A DNA stretch of 64,000 bases from Candidatus Peribacteraceae bacterium (GCA_028703445.1 JAQVMW010000004.1:52127-116126); one strand, 5' to 3'. Shown: positions 28,089-37,979, counted from the first letter of the stretch. Numbers and translations are program-made. The notes: generated by a model not told the origin, from the sequence alone.

Positions 28089-29756
28089 ATGCCGGTGCAG
28101 CAGACCTGCCGCCACTGCCAATCGCTCTTCGAGGTCACGAATGACGATCTCGTGTTTTACGACCGCGTTTCACCGGTGTTTGCCGGGAAGAAAGAGCTGA
28201 TCCCGCCGCCGACCCTCTGCCCGGATTGCCGTCAGCAGCGCAGACTGACTTACCGCAATGAACTTCGCTTGTACCGTCGCAAATGTAGTAAGTGCAATGA
28301 GGAGATCGTGGCGATGTTTTCCGATACTGCGCCATACAAAGTGTATTGCCATCATTGCTGGTGGGATACATCGTTCGATGCGCGGAATTTCGGGAAGGAG
28401 TGGGATAAAAAGCGCAGCTTTTCCGAACAGTTTGCTGCGCTCATTAAACACACACCTCTCCCGCACCTGGTGATTGGTGATGCAGAGAACAGCGACTTCA
28501 CAAACTATTCATGGCAGAACAGGAACTGTTACATCCTCTCGAGTTCTGACTATAACGAGGACTGTTATTATTCCACGTACCTCTTCCGTTCACGTAGTTG
28601 TGTTGATTGCACATTCGTTGATGACTCAGAATTGCTCTATCAATGCGTTGATTCAAAAAAGTGCTATGATTCTCAGTTTCTGCAGCAGTGCCAGAACTGT
28701 TCGGATTGCATGTATTGCTATGACTGTCACTCCTGTCAAAATTGTTCCGGGTGTGTCGGGCAGCGGAATAAGAAGTATTGCCTTTTCAATGAACAACTCA
28801 CAGAAGAAGAATATGAAGAAAGAAAAAATGCACTCTCTCCTGCCATACTCGAAAGAAACTTTGAGAAGTTGAAACTCCAATTTCCCCATCGTTTTGCGGA
28901 ACTTGAACAGTGTGAACACTCGACAGGCAATCATCTGCAATCATGCAAAAATGCAGAACGTTGTTTCGATCTCGTGGAGGCCATAGATTGTCGATATTGT
29001 GCCCTCGGATTCAAGCTGAAGGATTGCATGGACTGCACAGGCACCACTGGGTGTGAATTGCTTTACCAGTCCGTTGCCAGTCCCGAGAATTACTCCATGC
29101 AATTCTCCTCGGTCATTTGGCCGAAATCCTCTTTTTTACAGTACTGCCTCTTCTCCCGCGCCTCACAACGTTGCTTTGGTTGTGTTTCACTCCACAAAAA
29201 CGAGTACTGCATTCTCAACAAGCAGTACACCAAAGAAGAATATGAGAAGCTTGTTCCCGAGATTATCGCCAAGATGCGTGCAGAAGGGGAGTGGGGCGAG
29301 TTCTTCCCCGTCTCCATGAGTCCCTTTGTCTACAACGAAACCGTGGCACAGGAGTACTTCCCGATGACAAAAGAGGAAGTTCTCAGGCGAGGATGGCAGT
29401 GGCGCGATCAGAAAGACGAAATGCCAAAGGTTTCGAAGATAATCGCGGCAGAGAAACTTCCGGACGATATCGCAAATGTTCCGGATAACATTTTGATCTG
29501 GGCGATTGAGTGCGAAGCGACGAAGCGACCCTTCAAGATCGTCAAACAGGAATTGGACTTCTACCGGAAAATGAAGCTCCCGATCCCCCACTTCCACCCC
29601 GATGAGCGGCACAAAAGGAGGATGATGCTTAGAAATCCGCGCAAGCTCTGGAGCCGCAATTGTGCCAAGTGCCAAAAGCCGATAGCCACAAGCTACCCGC
29701 CCGAACGACCAGAAATCGTCTTTTGCGAAGCTTGCTACCTCGCCACAGTCTATTGA
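28089..29756 (+). CDS. Large Cys-rich multi-zinc-ribbon protein, paralog A
   Basis: Dozens of CxxC-type motifs; collinear with 56390..58069 (CRHCQSLFEVTNDDLVFYDRVSPVFAGKKELIPPPTLCPDCRQQRR; ATKRPFKIVKQELDFYRKMKLPIPHFHPDERH). Confidence 0.9.
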   Translation: MPVQQTCRHCQSLFEVTNDDLVFYDRVSPVFAGKKELIPPPTLCPDCRQQRRLTYRNELRLYRRKCSKCNEEIVAMFSDTAPYKVYCHHCWWDTSFDARNFGKEWDKKRSFSEQFAALIKHTPLPHLVIGDAENSDFTNYSWQNRNCYILSSSDYNEDCYYSTYLFRSRSCVDCTFVDDSELLYQCVDSKKCYDSQFLQQCQNCSDCMYCYDCHSCQNCSGCVGQRNKKYCLFNEQLTEEEYEERKNALSPAILERNFEKLKLQFPHRFAELEQCEHSTGNHLQSCKNAERCFDLVEAIDCRYCALGFKLKDCMDCTGTTGCELLYQSVASPENYSMQFSSVIWPKSSFLQYCLFSRASQRCFGCVSLHKNEYCILNKQYTKEEYEKLVPEIIAKMRAEGEWGEFFPVSMSPFVYNETVAQEYFPMTKEEVLRRGWQWRDQKDEMPKVSKIIAAEKLPDDIANVPDNILIWAIECEATKRPFKIVKQELDFYRKMKLPIPHFHPDERHKRRMMLRNPRKLWSRNCAKCQKPIATSYPPERPEIVFCEACYLATVY

Positions 29757-29810
29757 TCTTGCATGCCGGTGTACTCAAGGTCGTTCTGGTCGGGCGGGTG
29801 CGCCCAAGCG

Positions 29811-29859
29811 GCCGGAGATCGTGTACGGTGAAAATTGCTATCTTAAAGAAGTGTACTGA
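29811..29859 (+). pseudogene. Decayed 3'-end fragment of a zinc-ribbon paralog
   Basis: RPEIVYGENCYLKEVY* aligns with the gene A terminus PEIVFCEACYLATVY*. Confidence 0.75.
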
Positions 29860-29927
29860 GCAATTTTCACCCTGCCTGCCCGTCCGTAGCCCGAAGGGCG
29901 AAGGCGGGAGCGAGCAGAGCGAGTCGA

Positions 29928-29963
29928 ATGGGCGAGGAATGTTATCTGCAAGAGGTGTATTAG
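29928..29963 (+). pseudogene. Second decayed 3'-end fragment of a zinc-ribbon paralog
   Basis: MGEECYLQEVY* directly before a GC-rich palindromic element remnant. Confidence 0.65.
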
Positions 29964-30053
29964 CACTGTCATCCTGAGCTCTGTCGAAGGATGACGCCGC
30001 ATTGCCATGGTTTGACAGGGCTCACCATGACAATGCTTTGCTATACTGCTGAT

Positions 30054-31382
30054 ATGAAGATCCTCCTCGTCGCCTCCGGCGCCCGCGAACACGCCATCGC
30101 CGATGCGCTCTCAAGGAGTCCGCAGAAACCCGAGATCATTTCGATCTGCACCACTCGAAATCCCGGACTGAAGAATCTTTCCCGTGAACTCCATGTGGGC
30201 AACATCCTCGATTTTCCGTGGGTGATGGAAATCGCGAAGCAGACCAAGCCCGATCTCGCCATCGTCGGCCCGGATGACCCCATCGGAGGAGGGCTCGCCG
30301 ATCTGCTGGAAGCCGCAGGCATTCCGACCGTCGCACCGAAGAAGTCACTCGCGCGCATCGAGTCGAGCAAAAGTTTCGCCCGCGACCTGCTCCAGAAAGC
30401 CATTCCTGATTCCGTGCCGAAATATCGTGTTTTCACCTCGTACGAGCCAAAAGAACTGAATAAATTTATTGCGCAAGATTTGAAGGGCGACTACGTGGTG
30501 AAGTACGACGCCCTCAAGGGCGGCAAGGGGGTGAAAGTGAGCGGCGAACATCTGGCCACCATCGAGGAGGGCATGCAGTACGCCAAAGAGTGTATCGAAG
30601 AAGGAGGGCGCGTGGTCATTGAAGAGAAACTCGTCGGGGTGGAGTTCAGTCTGCTCTCGTTCGTCTCCGGCACGCAGGTCATCGACATGCCGGCAATCCA
30701 GGATCACAAGCGCGCGTACGCAGGGGACACCGGCCCGAACACGGGCGGCATGGGAACCTACACGGACAGCGATCACTCACTGCCTTTCCTCGAAGAAAGA
30801 GACCTTCAGCGCGCGAGTGAGATCAATCGGCTCACCGCTCAAGCACTGCTTCGAGAATGTAGAGAACCATTCCGTGGCATCCTGTACGGAGGCTTCATCG
30901 CCGTCAAAGACGGTATCCGCGTGATCGAATTTAACGCACGCTTCGGCGATCCCGAGGCGCTCAACGTGCTCCCACTCCTCTCTTCTGATTTCGCTGAGAT
31001 CTGTCGAGCCATCACGCAGGGAACGCTCACAGAGGACTTGGTCCGCTTCGATCACAAAGCCACTGTCTGCAAGTACCTCGCGCCCGAGAGCTACCCCGTG
31101 AGTAAAGACCAGAAAGGCACCGTGGTCACCTTCCCGCCGGTACCCAAGAATGCACGCCTCTTCTTCGGAGACATCGCGGAGGATGAACAAGGTCTCCTGC
31201 ATGTGGGAGGATCGCGCACGGCAGGAATCGTCGGCATCGGAAATAGTATCGCGGAGGCAGAACAGGTCGCCGAAGAATTTTGCAGAAAGGTGCAGGGGCA
31301 GGTGCGTCATCGTGAGGACATCGGCACGGCTGCGCTCATTGGGCAGAGAATGAAAACGATGCGCTCTCTGCGTGTTCGGTAG
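30054..31382 (+). CDS. purD: Phosphoribosylamine-glycine ligase
   Basis: VKYDALKGGKGV, GDTGPNTGGMGTYT, VIEFNARFGDPEALNVLPLL. Confidence 0.95.
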   Translation: MKILLVASGAREHAIADALSRSPQKPEIISICTTRNPGLKNLSRELHVGNILDFPWVMEIAKQTKPDLAIVGPDDPIGGGLADLLEAAGIPTVAPKKSLARIESSKSFARDLLQKAIPDSVPKYRVFTSYEPKELNKFIAQDLKGDYVVKYDALKGGKGVKVSGEHLATIEEGMQYAKECIEEGGRVVIEEKLVGVEFSLLSFVSGTQVIDMPAIQDHKRAYAGDTGPNTGGMGTYTDSDHSLPFLEERDLQRASEINRLTAQALLRECREPFRGILYGGFIAVKDGIRVIEFNARFGDPEALNVLPLLSSDFAEICRAITQGTLTEDLVRFDHKATVCKYLAPESYPVSKDQKGTVVTFPPVPKNARLFFGDIAEDEQGLLHVGGSRTAGIVGIGNSIAEAEQVAEEFCRKVQGQVRHREDIGTAALIGQRMKTMRSLRVR

Positions 31383-31432
31383 ATCTCATCGCAGTCACTC
31401 TCCTTGCATTTGAAACATTGCTCCCCTCTGCG

Positions 31433-32491
31433 TCAGGAGACACCCAGGCGTAACATCTGCTGCTCCACATGCCACGTCTTGAGCGCATCGAGAATGTCGC
31501 CGATCTGTCCTTCCATGATGGAGGGAAGATTACTGAAGTTGCGATTCACGCGGTGATCCGTCACACGGTCCTGAGGGAAATTGTAGGTCCGGATCTTCTC
31601 GCTCCGATCCCCCGAGCCGATCTGCCCCGCACGCATCTCCCCGCGCTCTTTCGCCCTCTTCTCCCGCTGTGCTTCGTAAATGCGGCTGCGAAGAAGACTC
31701 ATCGCAATCTCGCGGTTGCGCTGTTGGCTTCGCTCGGTCTGGCACGCCACCACTGTGTTCGTAGGAATGTGCGTGATGCGAATAGCGCTCTCCACTTTGT
31801 TCACGTTCTGCCCGCCGGCACCACCGCTCCTGAATGTATCGATCTTTAGATCCTGCGGACGAATTTCAATATCCACCTCCTGCGCCTCGGGCAGCACTGC
31901 GACAGTCGCCGCGGAGGTATGTACGCGACCCTTCTTCTCCGTCTCGGGAATCCGCTGCACGCGATGCACGCCGGACTCGAACTTGAAATCCCCGAAGGCC
32001 GGGCCATCAATACGGACGACGGCCTCTTTGATCCCACCCCCTTCCGCATCCGTTTTGCTCACGAGTTCCGTCTTCCATTTTTTCTGCTCGGCATAACGCA
32101 GATACATCCGCAGGAGCTCCGCGGCAAAAAGCGCCGCCTCCTCCCCTCCTGTTCCCGCACGGACTTCCAGAATCACATTGCGCTCATCCTGGGGGTCTTT
32201 CGGCACGAGGAACGCTCTCATCTCACCGAGAAGCTCCTCTCTGCGCGTCACTGCCTGAGCCGCTTCCTCGTTCGCCAATTGCTTGAGATCCGCCTCCGTT
32301 ACCTCCGCAGCGAAGGCAATAGCCGCCTCGCAGCGGTCATACTCCCTGAGAAACAAAACAAGCTTCTCAAGCTCCTTGTATCGTTTCGCGAGTTGAGACA
32401 TGCGCTTGGAATCTGTGAGGACATCCGGATCCTGCATCTCACGCCCTATGCGCGCATACTCACCTGCCAGAGCACGAAGTTTCTCAATCAC
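31433..32491 (-). CDS. prfA: Peptide chain release factor 1
   Basis: FRSGGAGGQNVNKVESAIRITHIPTNTVVACQTERSQ (GGQ); IGSGDRSEKIRTYNFPQDRVTDHR. Confidence 0.95.
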   Translation of the reverse strand: MIEKLRALAGEYARIGREMQDPDVLTDSKRMSQLAKRYKELEKLVLFLREYDRCEAAIAFAAEVTEADLKQLANEEAAQAVTRREELLGEMRAFLVPKDPQDERNVILEVRAGTGGEEAALFAAELLRMYLRYAEQKKWKTELVSKTDAEGGGIKEAVVRIDGPAFGDFKFESGVHRVQRIPETEKKGRVHTSAATVAVLPEAQEVDIEIRPQDLKIDTFRSGGAGGQNVNKVESAIRITHIPTNTVVACQTERSQQRNREIAMSLLRSRIYEAQREKRAKERGEMRAGQIGSGDRSEKIRTYNFPQDRVTDHRVNRNFSNLPSIMEGQIGDILDALKTWHVEQQMLRLGVS

Positions 32492-32555
32492 CCCGTCAGT
32501 ATGGCAAACTCTGACGAATTATTGAAGCGAAGAACGATCAATGTAGGATGAGTCC

Positions 32556-33677
32556 GTGCGCATCCTTGTCGCCATGTCGGGTGGAGTGGATTCCAGTGTC
32601 GTCGCCTGTCTGTTGAAAGAGCAGGGACACGACGTCGTGGGCGTCCGTTTTCAGCTGTGGCAGGATCCTCTCGCCCCGGCAATCGCAAAAGTTCTGCCCA
32701 CCAAATGTTGTGACGCTCAAACGCTCGCTCGAGCACGCAACGTCTGCAAACTGCTCTCTATTCCCCTCCACACACTCGATCTGCAGAATGAATTCAAGTG
32801 CGCCGTGGTCGATCCCTTCATTGCAGCCTGCCGCAGCGGATGCACCCCGAACCCCTGCGTACTCTGCAATCGATCGTTCAAATTCGCACACCTCCTCACC
32901 CTTGCAAAAAAACTTAAGTGCGACAGGATGGCAACGGGCCACTACGCCCGGATCGTCAGAAGAAAAAACGGCTTTGCACTTCTGGAGGCAACGGACAGAG
33001 CGAAAGACCAGAGCTACTTCCTCTCCCGATTAACACAGAAGGAACTTTCGCGAACAGTGTTGCCGCTTGGCACAAAGACAAAGAAGGAAACCTATAGGCT
33101 TGCACAGAGGTTTCGAATTCCCATTGATCCCTTCAGCTACAGAGAAAGTCAGGATCTCTGTTTCATTCAGGAGCAATCGCCGGCGGCCTTCCTCCGTCGG
33201 TACATTACGGATGTCAAACATGGGCCCATCAAGACACTCGACGGCACAACAGTCGGAACACATGAGGGTTTTCCTTTCTACACAATCGGACAGCGCAGAG
33301 GGCTACACGTCGGTGGTCAGAAAGAGCCTGTTCATGTCATCTCTATTGATCAAAAAAGTAATACAATTTTCGTGGCTCCATATAGGGCTCTACTCAATAA
33401 AGATATCCGAGTATGTTCACTTTCATTCACCCGAGAACCACTTAAAAAGAACATGGCGTACTCTCTCTCGGCCCGCATCCGAGCTCAGGCGAAAAAAGAA
33501 CGCGGAACATTCACTTTTCGTCGATCTACAGGGCTCTTCACGTTTAATCACCCAGTGCGTGCAGCTACTCCGGGACAGGCTCTCGTGCTCTACCGCGGGC
33601 AGGAAATTATTGGATGCGGCCTTATTGCCACAGAAGTGCATCGCAAACATGGAGCTTGCAGTGACGAAACCTGCTAG
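32556..33677 (+). CDS. mnmA: tRNA-specific 2-thiouridylase MnmA (GTG start)
   Basis: VAMSGGVDSSVVA, TPNPCVLCNRSFKF, ATGHYARI, KDQSYFLSRL. Confidence 0.95.
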   Translation: MRILVAMSGGVDSSVVACLLKEQGHDVVGVRFQLWQDPLAPAIAKVLPTKCCDAQTLARARNVCKLLSIPLHTLDLQNEFKCAVVDPFIAACRSGCTPNPCVLCNRSFKFAHLLTLAKKLKCDRMATGHYARIVRRKNGFALLEATDRAKDQSYFLSRLTQKELSRTVLPLGTKTKKETYRLAQRFRIPIDPFSYRESQDLCFIQEQSPAAFLRRYITDVKHGPIKTLDGTTVGTHEGFPFYTIGQRRGLHVGGQKEPVHVISIDQKSNTIFVAPYRALLNKDIRVCSLSFTREPLKKNMAYSLSARIRAQAKKERGTFTFRRSTGLFTFNHPVRAATPGQALVLYRGQEIIGCGLIATEVHRKHGACSDETC

Positions 33678-33728
33678 GATTACTCACCGCTCGCTGTAGC
33701 GCAAAACACCATTTTCAGGTATACTGTC

Positions 33729-34949
33729 ATGATTCCTCTCGATCGACGCCAACCTCGGCCCCACGCCGCATGCTATGACACAGAAGGGAACATCATCCTC
33801 CCGCTGGAGGCATCGGTTCCTCCCGTGCAGGAAGCTTCTGCGCATGCCATGGAAAATCCAGTGGAACAAAAAATCGAAAGAGCCCTTCCCAAAAAGAAGA
33901 AGCTGTTCCCATCCTGGATCCTGTGGCTTCGATCCACATTTGTTTCGCTGCCGTCACACGCCTCGACAAATGCAAACGCACTGCTTAAAGAAAGTGCGGA
34001 ACAGTACCGTCAGAGCGCAGAAGGATGTAAAACGCTGTCCCAGCGAATGACGCATGGGCTGCAAGGAGCCGCCGGGCATTTCTGGACTTTTCTCGCACAA
34101 CCGGTGTGGGTGGTGAGACCGAAGCGTGAGCCCAAGCGCTATAGCAGAATCACACTCTTCCTGATCGATACCGTTCGCTTCGGCGGTACGTTCGCCGCCC
34201 TCTTCGTGGCACTCTTCGTCTCGCTCAATTACCAGAGCTTCTGGCAGATTATCCAGACCCGCTTAGATCCCCTGCAGGAAATCCGCACGGAAACAAACTT
34301 GGGCGCAGGGACGGCGGCGGAACTCCGTGAGAAGCTGCTCAAATCCCCCATGCTTACGACAGCGGGCAGTCAGGATGAGGGAAGCCTCTTGAGTTTCCTC
34401 CCCCCCGTCGGTCCGCCGGAGAACCGGCTCATCATTCCAAAATTGAACCTGAATGTTCCAATTGTCATCCCGCCCTACGAGGCATTGCTCCGCGAAGATT
34501 GGACACAGGTGGAATCCGACATTCAGCAGGCACTCGAGAAAGGGATCGTACACTATCCGGGGACGGCAAAACCCGGTCAGGCGGGAAACTTCTTTATGAC
34601 CGGACACAGCTCCTACTACCCATGGGCACCGGGGAACTACAAGACGGTCTTCGCACGGCTGCACATGCTCTCGGAAGGAGATGACTACTGGGTGTACTAC
34701 GGTGGCGACAAACACCGCTACGTCGTTCGCTCGGTCGTCGAAGTGAAACCTTCCAACGTGGACGTGCTCGACCAACCCGCCGACCGCCGCCTCTCAACCC
34801 TCATGACCTGCACTCCCGTGGGAACGACCTTACGACGCCTGATCGTCTCGGCCGAGGAAGTGGATCCCGAAACCGCAGAGCCGCTCGCCGTCGGGGAGCA
34901 GCCCGTACGTGAACAGCCGAAGTACAAGATGGAGATGCTGCCCATCTGA
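33729..34949 (+). CDS. Sortase with long cytoplasmic N-terminus
   Basis: RLIIPKLNLNVPIVIP, IVHYPGTAKPGQAGNFFMTGHSSYYPW, LSTLMTCTPVGTTLRRLIV (TLxTC catalytic motif). Confidence 0.9.
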   Translation: MIPLDRRQPRPHAACYDTEGNIILPLEASVPPVQEASAHAMENPVEQKIERALPKKKKLFPSWILWLRSTFVSLPSHASTNANALLKESAEQYRQSAEGCKTLSQRMTHGLQGAAGHFWTFLAQPVWVVRPKREPKRYSRITLFLIDTVRFGGTFAALFVALFVSLNYQSFWQIIQTRLDPLQEIRTETNLGAGTAAELREKLLKSPMLTTAGSQDEGSLLSFLPPVGPPENRLIIPKLNLNVPIVIPPYEALLREDWTQVESDIQQALEKGIVHYPGTAKPGQAGNFFMTGHSSYYPWAPGNYKTVFARLHMLSEGDDYWVYYGGDKHRYVVRSVVEVKPSNVDVLDQPADRRLSTLMTCTPVGTTLRRLIVSAEEVDPETAEPLAVGEQPVREQPKYKMEMLPI

Positions 34950-35103
34950 GCATGAGAGACAAACCTGCGGTTTTTTCTCTCATGAACTCTCTTTTCCCTT
35001 AAGAGGTGCCGCTTCAGCGCTGGGTCTAAGACGAAGCCACCCACCGCTTCGCGACAGATTATTCGATTACAGATATACTGCTGTTCGAGACGTTCCTTTT
35101 TAT

Positions 35104-35191
35104 GCCGCTGTGGTGAAATGGTAGACACGGGGGACTTAAAATCCCCTGCCCCTTACCGGGCATGCTGGTTCGATTCCAGCCGGCGGCACCA
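35104..35191 (+). tRNA. tRNA-Leu (anticodon TAA), CCA encoded
   Basis: GCCGCTGTGGTGAAATGGTAGACACGGGGGACTTAAAATCCCC...GGTTCGATTCCAGCCGGCGGCACCA. Confidence 0.95.
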
Positions 35192-35439
35192 TTCGACTCG
35201 TGTCTTCGGCGCTCGCTTATGGTCTGCGCACCTTCGGTGCTCCGACCACTCTTTCAGCACTCAGGCAGAGTGTCCCGAACGAGCGAGCCGAGGGGCATCC
35301 GGCTTCGTTCTGTGGGTTACGCCGTGATGACCGAAGAAAATGTTCCATCCGAAGATGCACGGCAAAGTCTTGGCGTAATACAGTGGAGACTGGTCACGGT
35401 CACTTGACAGAAGATAGATAGTAATTAGAATCATGCGCT

Positions 35440-35844
35440 ATGCCACATGTTCTTACTCTGGGTGATCCAGACCATCCAGAACATCACCGAATATGTGGGA
35501 TGTGCTCTTCGCTCTCACCGGAGACTGAAATAAGCATTGTCCCTCTCTCACGCGGCGAATCTTGTTTGCGCGATAACCACTTGAGTCGTGATTCTCGACC
35601 TCCTCACATACTTGAAAGGTGTCCGTCAGTCGAAACGATCCGCGAAAGGATCGACAGCGTTCTCGGGGAACTCTTCCAGCTGGATGCAACGGTGAAGTCT
35701 CCTCTTGCAGATGGTTGGGAATGGAAGGTAGGTGAAAAGCTCGGTCTCCCCGCCCTCCGTTTGACTGTGAGTAGAGTGAAGGAGCCGATCATTCGTTTCC
35801 AGATTGAGAAAATTCTTCAGAGAATGAATTTGCGTAATTTCTAA
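35440..35844 (+). CDS. Hypothetical protein with promoter TTGACA-N16-TAGAAT
   Basis: 134-aa ORF; consensus promoter 35404-35431 with the -10 box 8 nt from the ATG. Confidence 0.6.
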   Translation: MPHVLTLGDPDHPEHHRICGMCSSLSPETEISIVPLSRGESCLRDNHLSRDSRPPHILERCPSVETIRERIDSVLGELFQLDATVKSPLADGWEWKVGEKLGLPALRLTVSRVKEPIIRFQIEKILQRMNLRNF

Positions 35845-36026
35845 TGTGTCGGAACTGGAAATGGGACTGACCATAGTTGGGACGGATGCAATACTTCTCC
35901 ATGCCAAAATCATTGGCCAAAATGAAGAATCCAGTAACGCTGGGACCACCATAAAGGTTCGCCGCTACCACTCTTCTTCCGTGATGTGGCGTGTTTATTA
36001 GATATGTTGTATAATACTAGTTACAC

Positions 36027-37019
36027 ATGCAAACCCTCACCGGAGTCCTTCGGCAGCCCGCCCTCCATGTTCGCAGACACCTCTGCTCTTCCACGATCGG
36101 CTGGATCGCGCTCACCGTGATGATCCTTTCGGGATCCACGACAGCCGCATTCGGAAAGAAACTCACGGAGTTCTTCTCTCCACTCTCGATGCTCTTCTTG
36201 AGCGAGATCATGCTGCTCCTCTTCGCGATCCTGACCTTTGGATTTTTTCCGATCGTCAAGAAAATTCGCCACGTTCATCCATCTTTCATTCTTCCGCTCC
36301 TCACCGCCGGCGTGCTCAACGGAGTCGTGGCACCCATCTTCTGGTTCACGGGTCTCGAACGGACGTTCGCCGTCAATTCCCAGCTCTTCGGTAACTCCGA
36401 AACGCTCTTCCTCATTCTCTTCGGCATCCTGCTAATACACGCTTATCCCAGACGTACACAGTGGATAGGCGGCACTATCATTCTGACGGGGCTGCTCACG
36501 GTTGCCCTCAAAGGATTCACTACGGGAATCAGTATCGCGAGCGGCGATGCACTCATCATCCTTGCCGGCGGTATCTACGGCCTCGGAGGAGCGCTCATCA
36601 GCAAGTACCTGCGCCATGTGGAACCGCAGATCATCATCGTCGCGCGGTCCTGCTGCGCCATTGCTTTCTTCTTTCTGCTCTCTCCGTTCATCACGCACCC
36701 GTTCGCATCTGAGCTCAAAACGTTTCCCTTGGAATTTCTGGGCGTCCTGGTCGGTTACGGACTCATTTCACGTTTCCTGCTTCTCTTCAGTTACTACGAA
36801 TCCATCGAACGCCTGCCGCTTGCCACCGTCTCTTTGCTCGGAACGCTCGCTGTGGGAACGGGACTTCTCTTCTCGCACTGGTACCTCGACGAAAGCATTT
36901 TCTGGTACCACGGAGTCGGAGCGGCTCTCATCATCCTGGGCGCAGTGGTCGTGCAGTGGGGAAGCCTGAAGAAACTGGAAAAATACGTGGTACACGCTCT
37001 GAAGGCACACCACCATTAG
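36027..37019 (+). CDS. EamA/DMT-superfamily transporter
   Basis: About ten TM helices, two EamA-like halves (FGNSETLFLILFGILLIHAYPRRTQWIGGTIILTG; LLGTLAVGTGLLFSHWYLDESIFWYHGVGAALIILGAVVVQWG). Confidence 0.85.
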   Translation: MQTLTGVLRQPALHVRRHLCSSTIGWIALTVMILSGSTTAAFGKKLTEFFSPLSMLFLSEIMLLLFAILTFGFFPIVKKIRHVHPSFILPLLTAGVLNGVVAPIFWFTGLERTFAVNSQLFGNSETLFLILFGILLIHAYPRRTQWIGGTIILTGLLTVALKGFTTGISIASGDALIILAGGIYGLGGALISKYLRHVEPQIIIVARSCCAIAFFFLLSPFITHPFASELKTFPLEFLGVLVGYGLISRFLLLFSYYESIERLPLATVSLLGTLAVGTGLLFSHWYLDESIFWYHGVGAALIILGAVVVQWGSLKKLEKYVVHALKAHHH

Positions 37020-37140
37020 GGATTGGGGATTGCCCGCCCGGATGACCATCCGGTCGGACGGGGAATATTGGGGGTGAGGGTTCAAGGAATAATCCATTCA
37101 AGGCTCCCTAATACACTAATCCCTAATCCCCAATCCCTAT
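37017..37140. repeat. MITE-like element: 15-bp terminal inverted repeats and GC-rich hairpin
   Basis: TAGGGATTGGGGATT...AATCCCCAATCCCTA ends; the first ~55 bp also occurs inverted inside pbpC (60337..60399). Confidence 0.75.
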
Positions 37141-37979
37141 TCTCCGTACACCTGAAGCGCCATCGTGATGATTTTCGCAACTTCCGCACGGTTCACAGGA
37201 TCTAAGGGACGGAAGGTGCCCGTGGCATTCCCCTGAGCATCACTGTCACCCGCAACCACTCCCGCTTTCGCGGCCATCTCGATGGCGGCTGCGAACTCCA
37301 CCGAACCATCTATGTCCGTGAAGATTCCGCCCGTTCTCGGCTCGATTTTCACCCCGAGCGCCTGCAGGAGCGTTGCCACCACTTCCGAACGGCGAGCCAG
37401 CCTGCGAACATCCACCGATCCGTCCGCAAAGACCGCCCACCCCCGCTGCTCAGCACAACGAACGAAACTTTCGGACCAAGTTCCTTTCGCCATCGCATTC
37501 TTGAGGGTTGATCCACATGCCAAAAGATCCACCTGCGAAACGTGTACGGCAATCTTGGCCAGTTGCTCAATGGTGAGTGAATCGGCAGGACCGAAGAGCC
37601 CTTTCAGCGTTCCATCCGCTTCTCGATACCCCGAGACAATCCCCTGCTCCGTCACCTCACGCACGTACGGAGCGAACCACTCCACTTTCGGCACATCACG
37701 GAACACTACCGGCACGCCGTCCACGCGCGCGGTGAGATACGTTGGATCCTCCTCGCTCTCGGATTGACGACTGGTGGAACTCCCCTGACCGGTTGATGGA
37801 AAGACTTCGGATCCCGATTCGCGCACGGCATCACTCGACTGCCCGTACTGTTCATCCTGCATTTGCTTCACTACCCCATCGAACAACGCGGCGTCATTCA
37901 CGACATCATCCAAGGAGCTCGCAAGGACGAGCGACGGCAGAAGCACGCAGAGAAAGATCGGAACTGTTGAAGAACGCAT
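37137..37979 (-). CDS. Secreted protein with SLH-type repeats
   Basis: Signal peptide; VFRDVPKVEWFAPYVREVTEQGIVSGYREADGTLKGLFGPADSLTIEQLAKI and FTDIDGSVEFAAAIEMAAKAGVVAGDSDAQGNATGTFRPLDPVNRAEVAKII. Confidence 0.85.
   Translation of the reverse strand: MRSSTVPIFLCVLLPSLVLASSLDDVVNDAALFDGVVKQMQDEQYGQSSDAVRESGSEVFPSTGQGSSTSRQSESEEDPTYLTARVDGVPVVFRDVPKVEWFAPYVREVTEQGIVSGYREADGTLKGLFGPADSLTIEQLAKIAVHVSQVDLLACGSTLKNAMAKGTWSESFVRCAEQRGWAVFADGSVDVRRLARRSEVVATLLQALGVKIEPRTGGIFTDIDGSVEFAAAIEMAAKAGVVAGDSDAQGNATGTFRPLDPVNRAEVAKIITMALQVYGE

Noticed and set aside
35192-35420. Short ORFs downstream of tRNA-Leu as a coding gene
   Set aside because: Overlapping short frames of repeat-like sequence without conserved features; probably decayed intergenic repeat.
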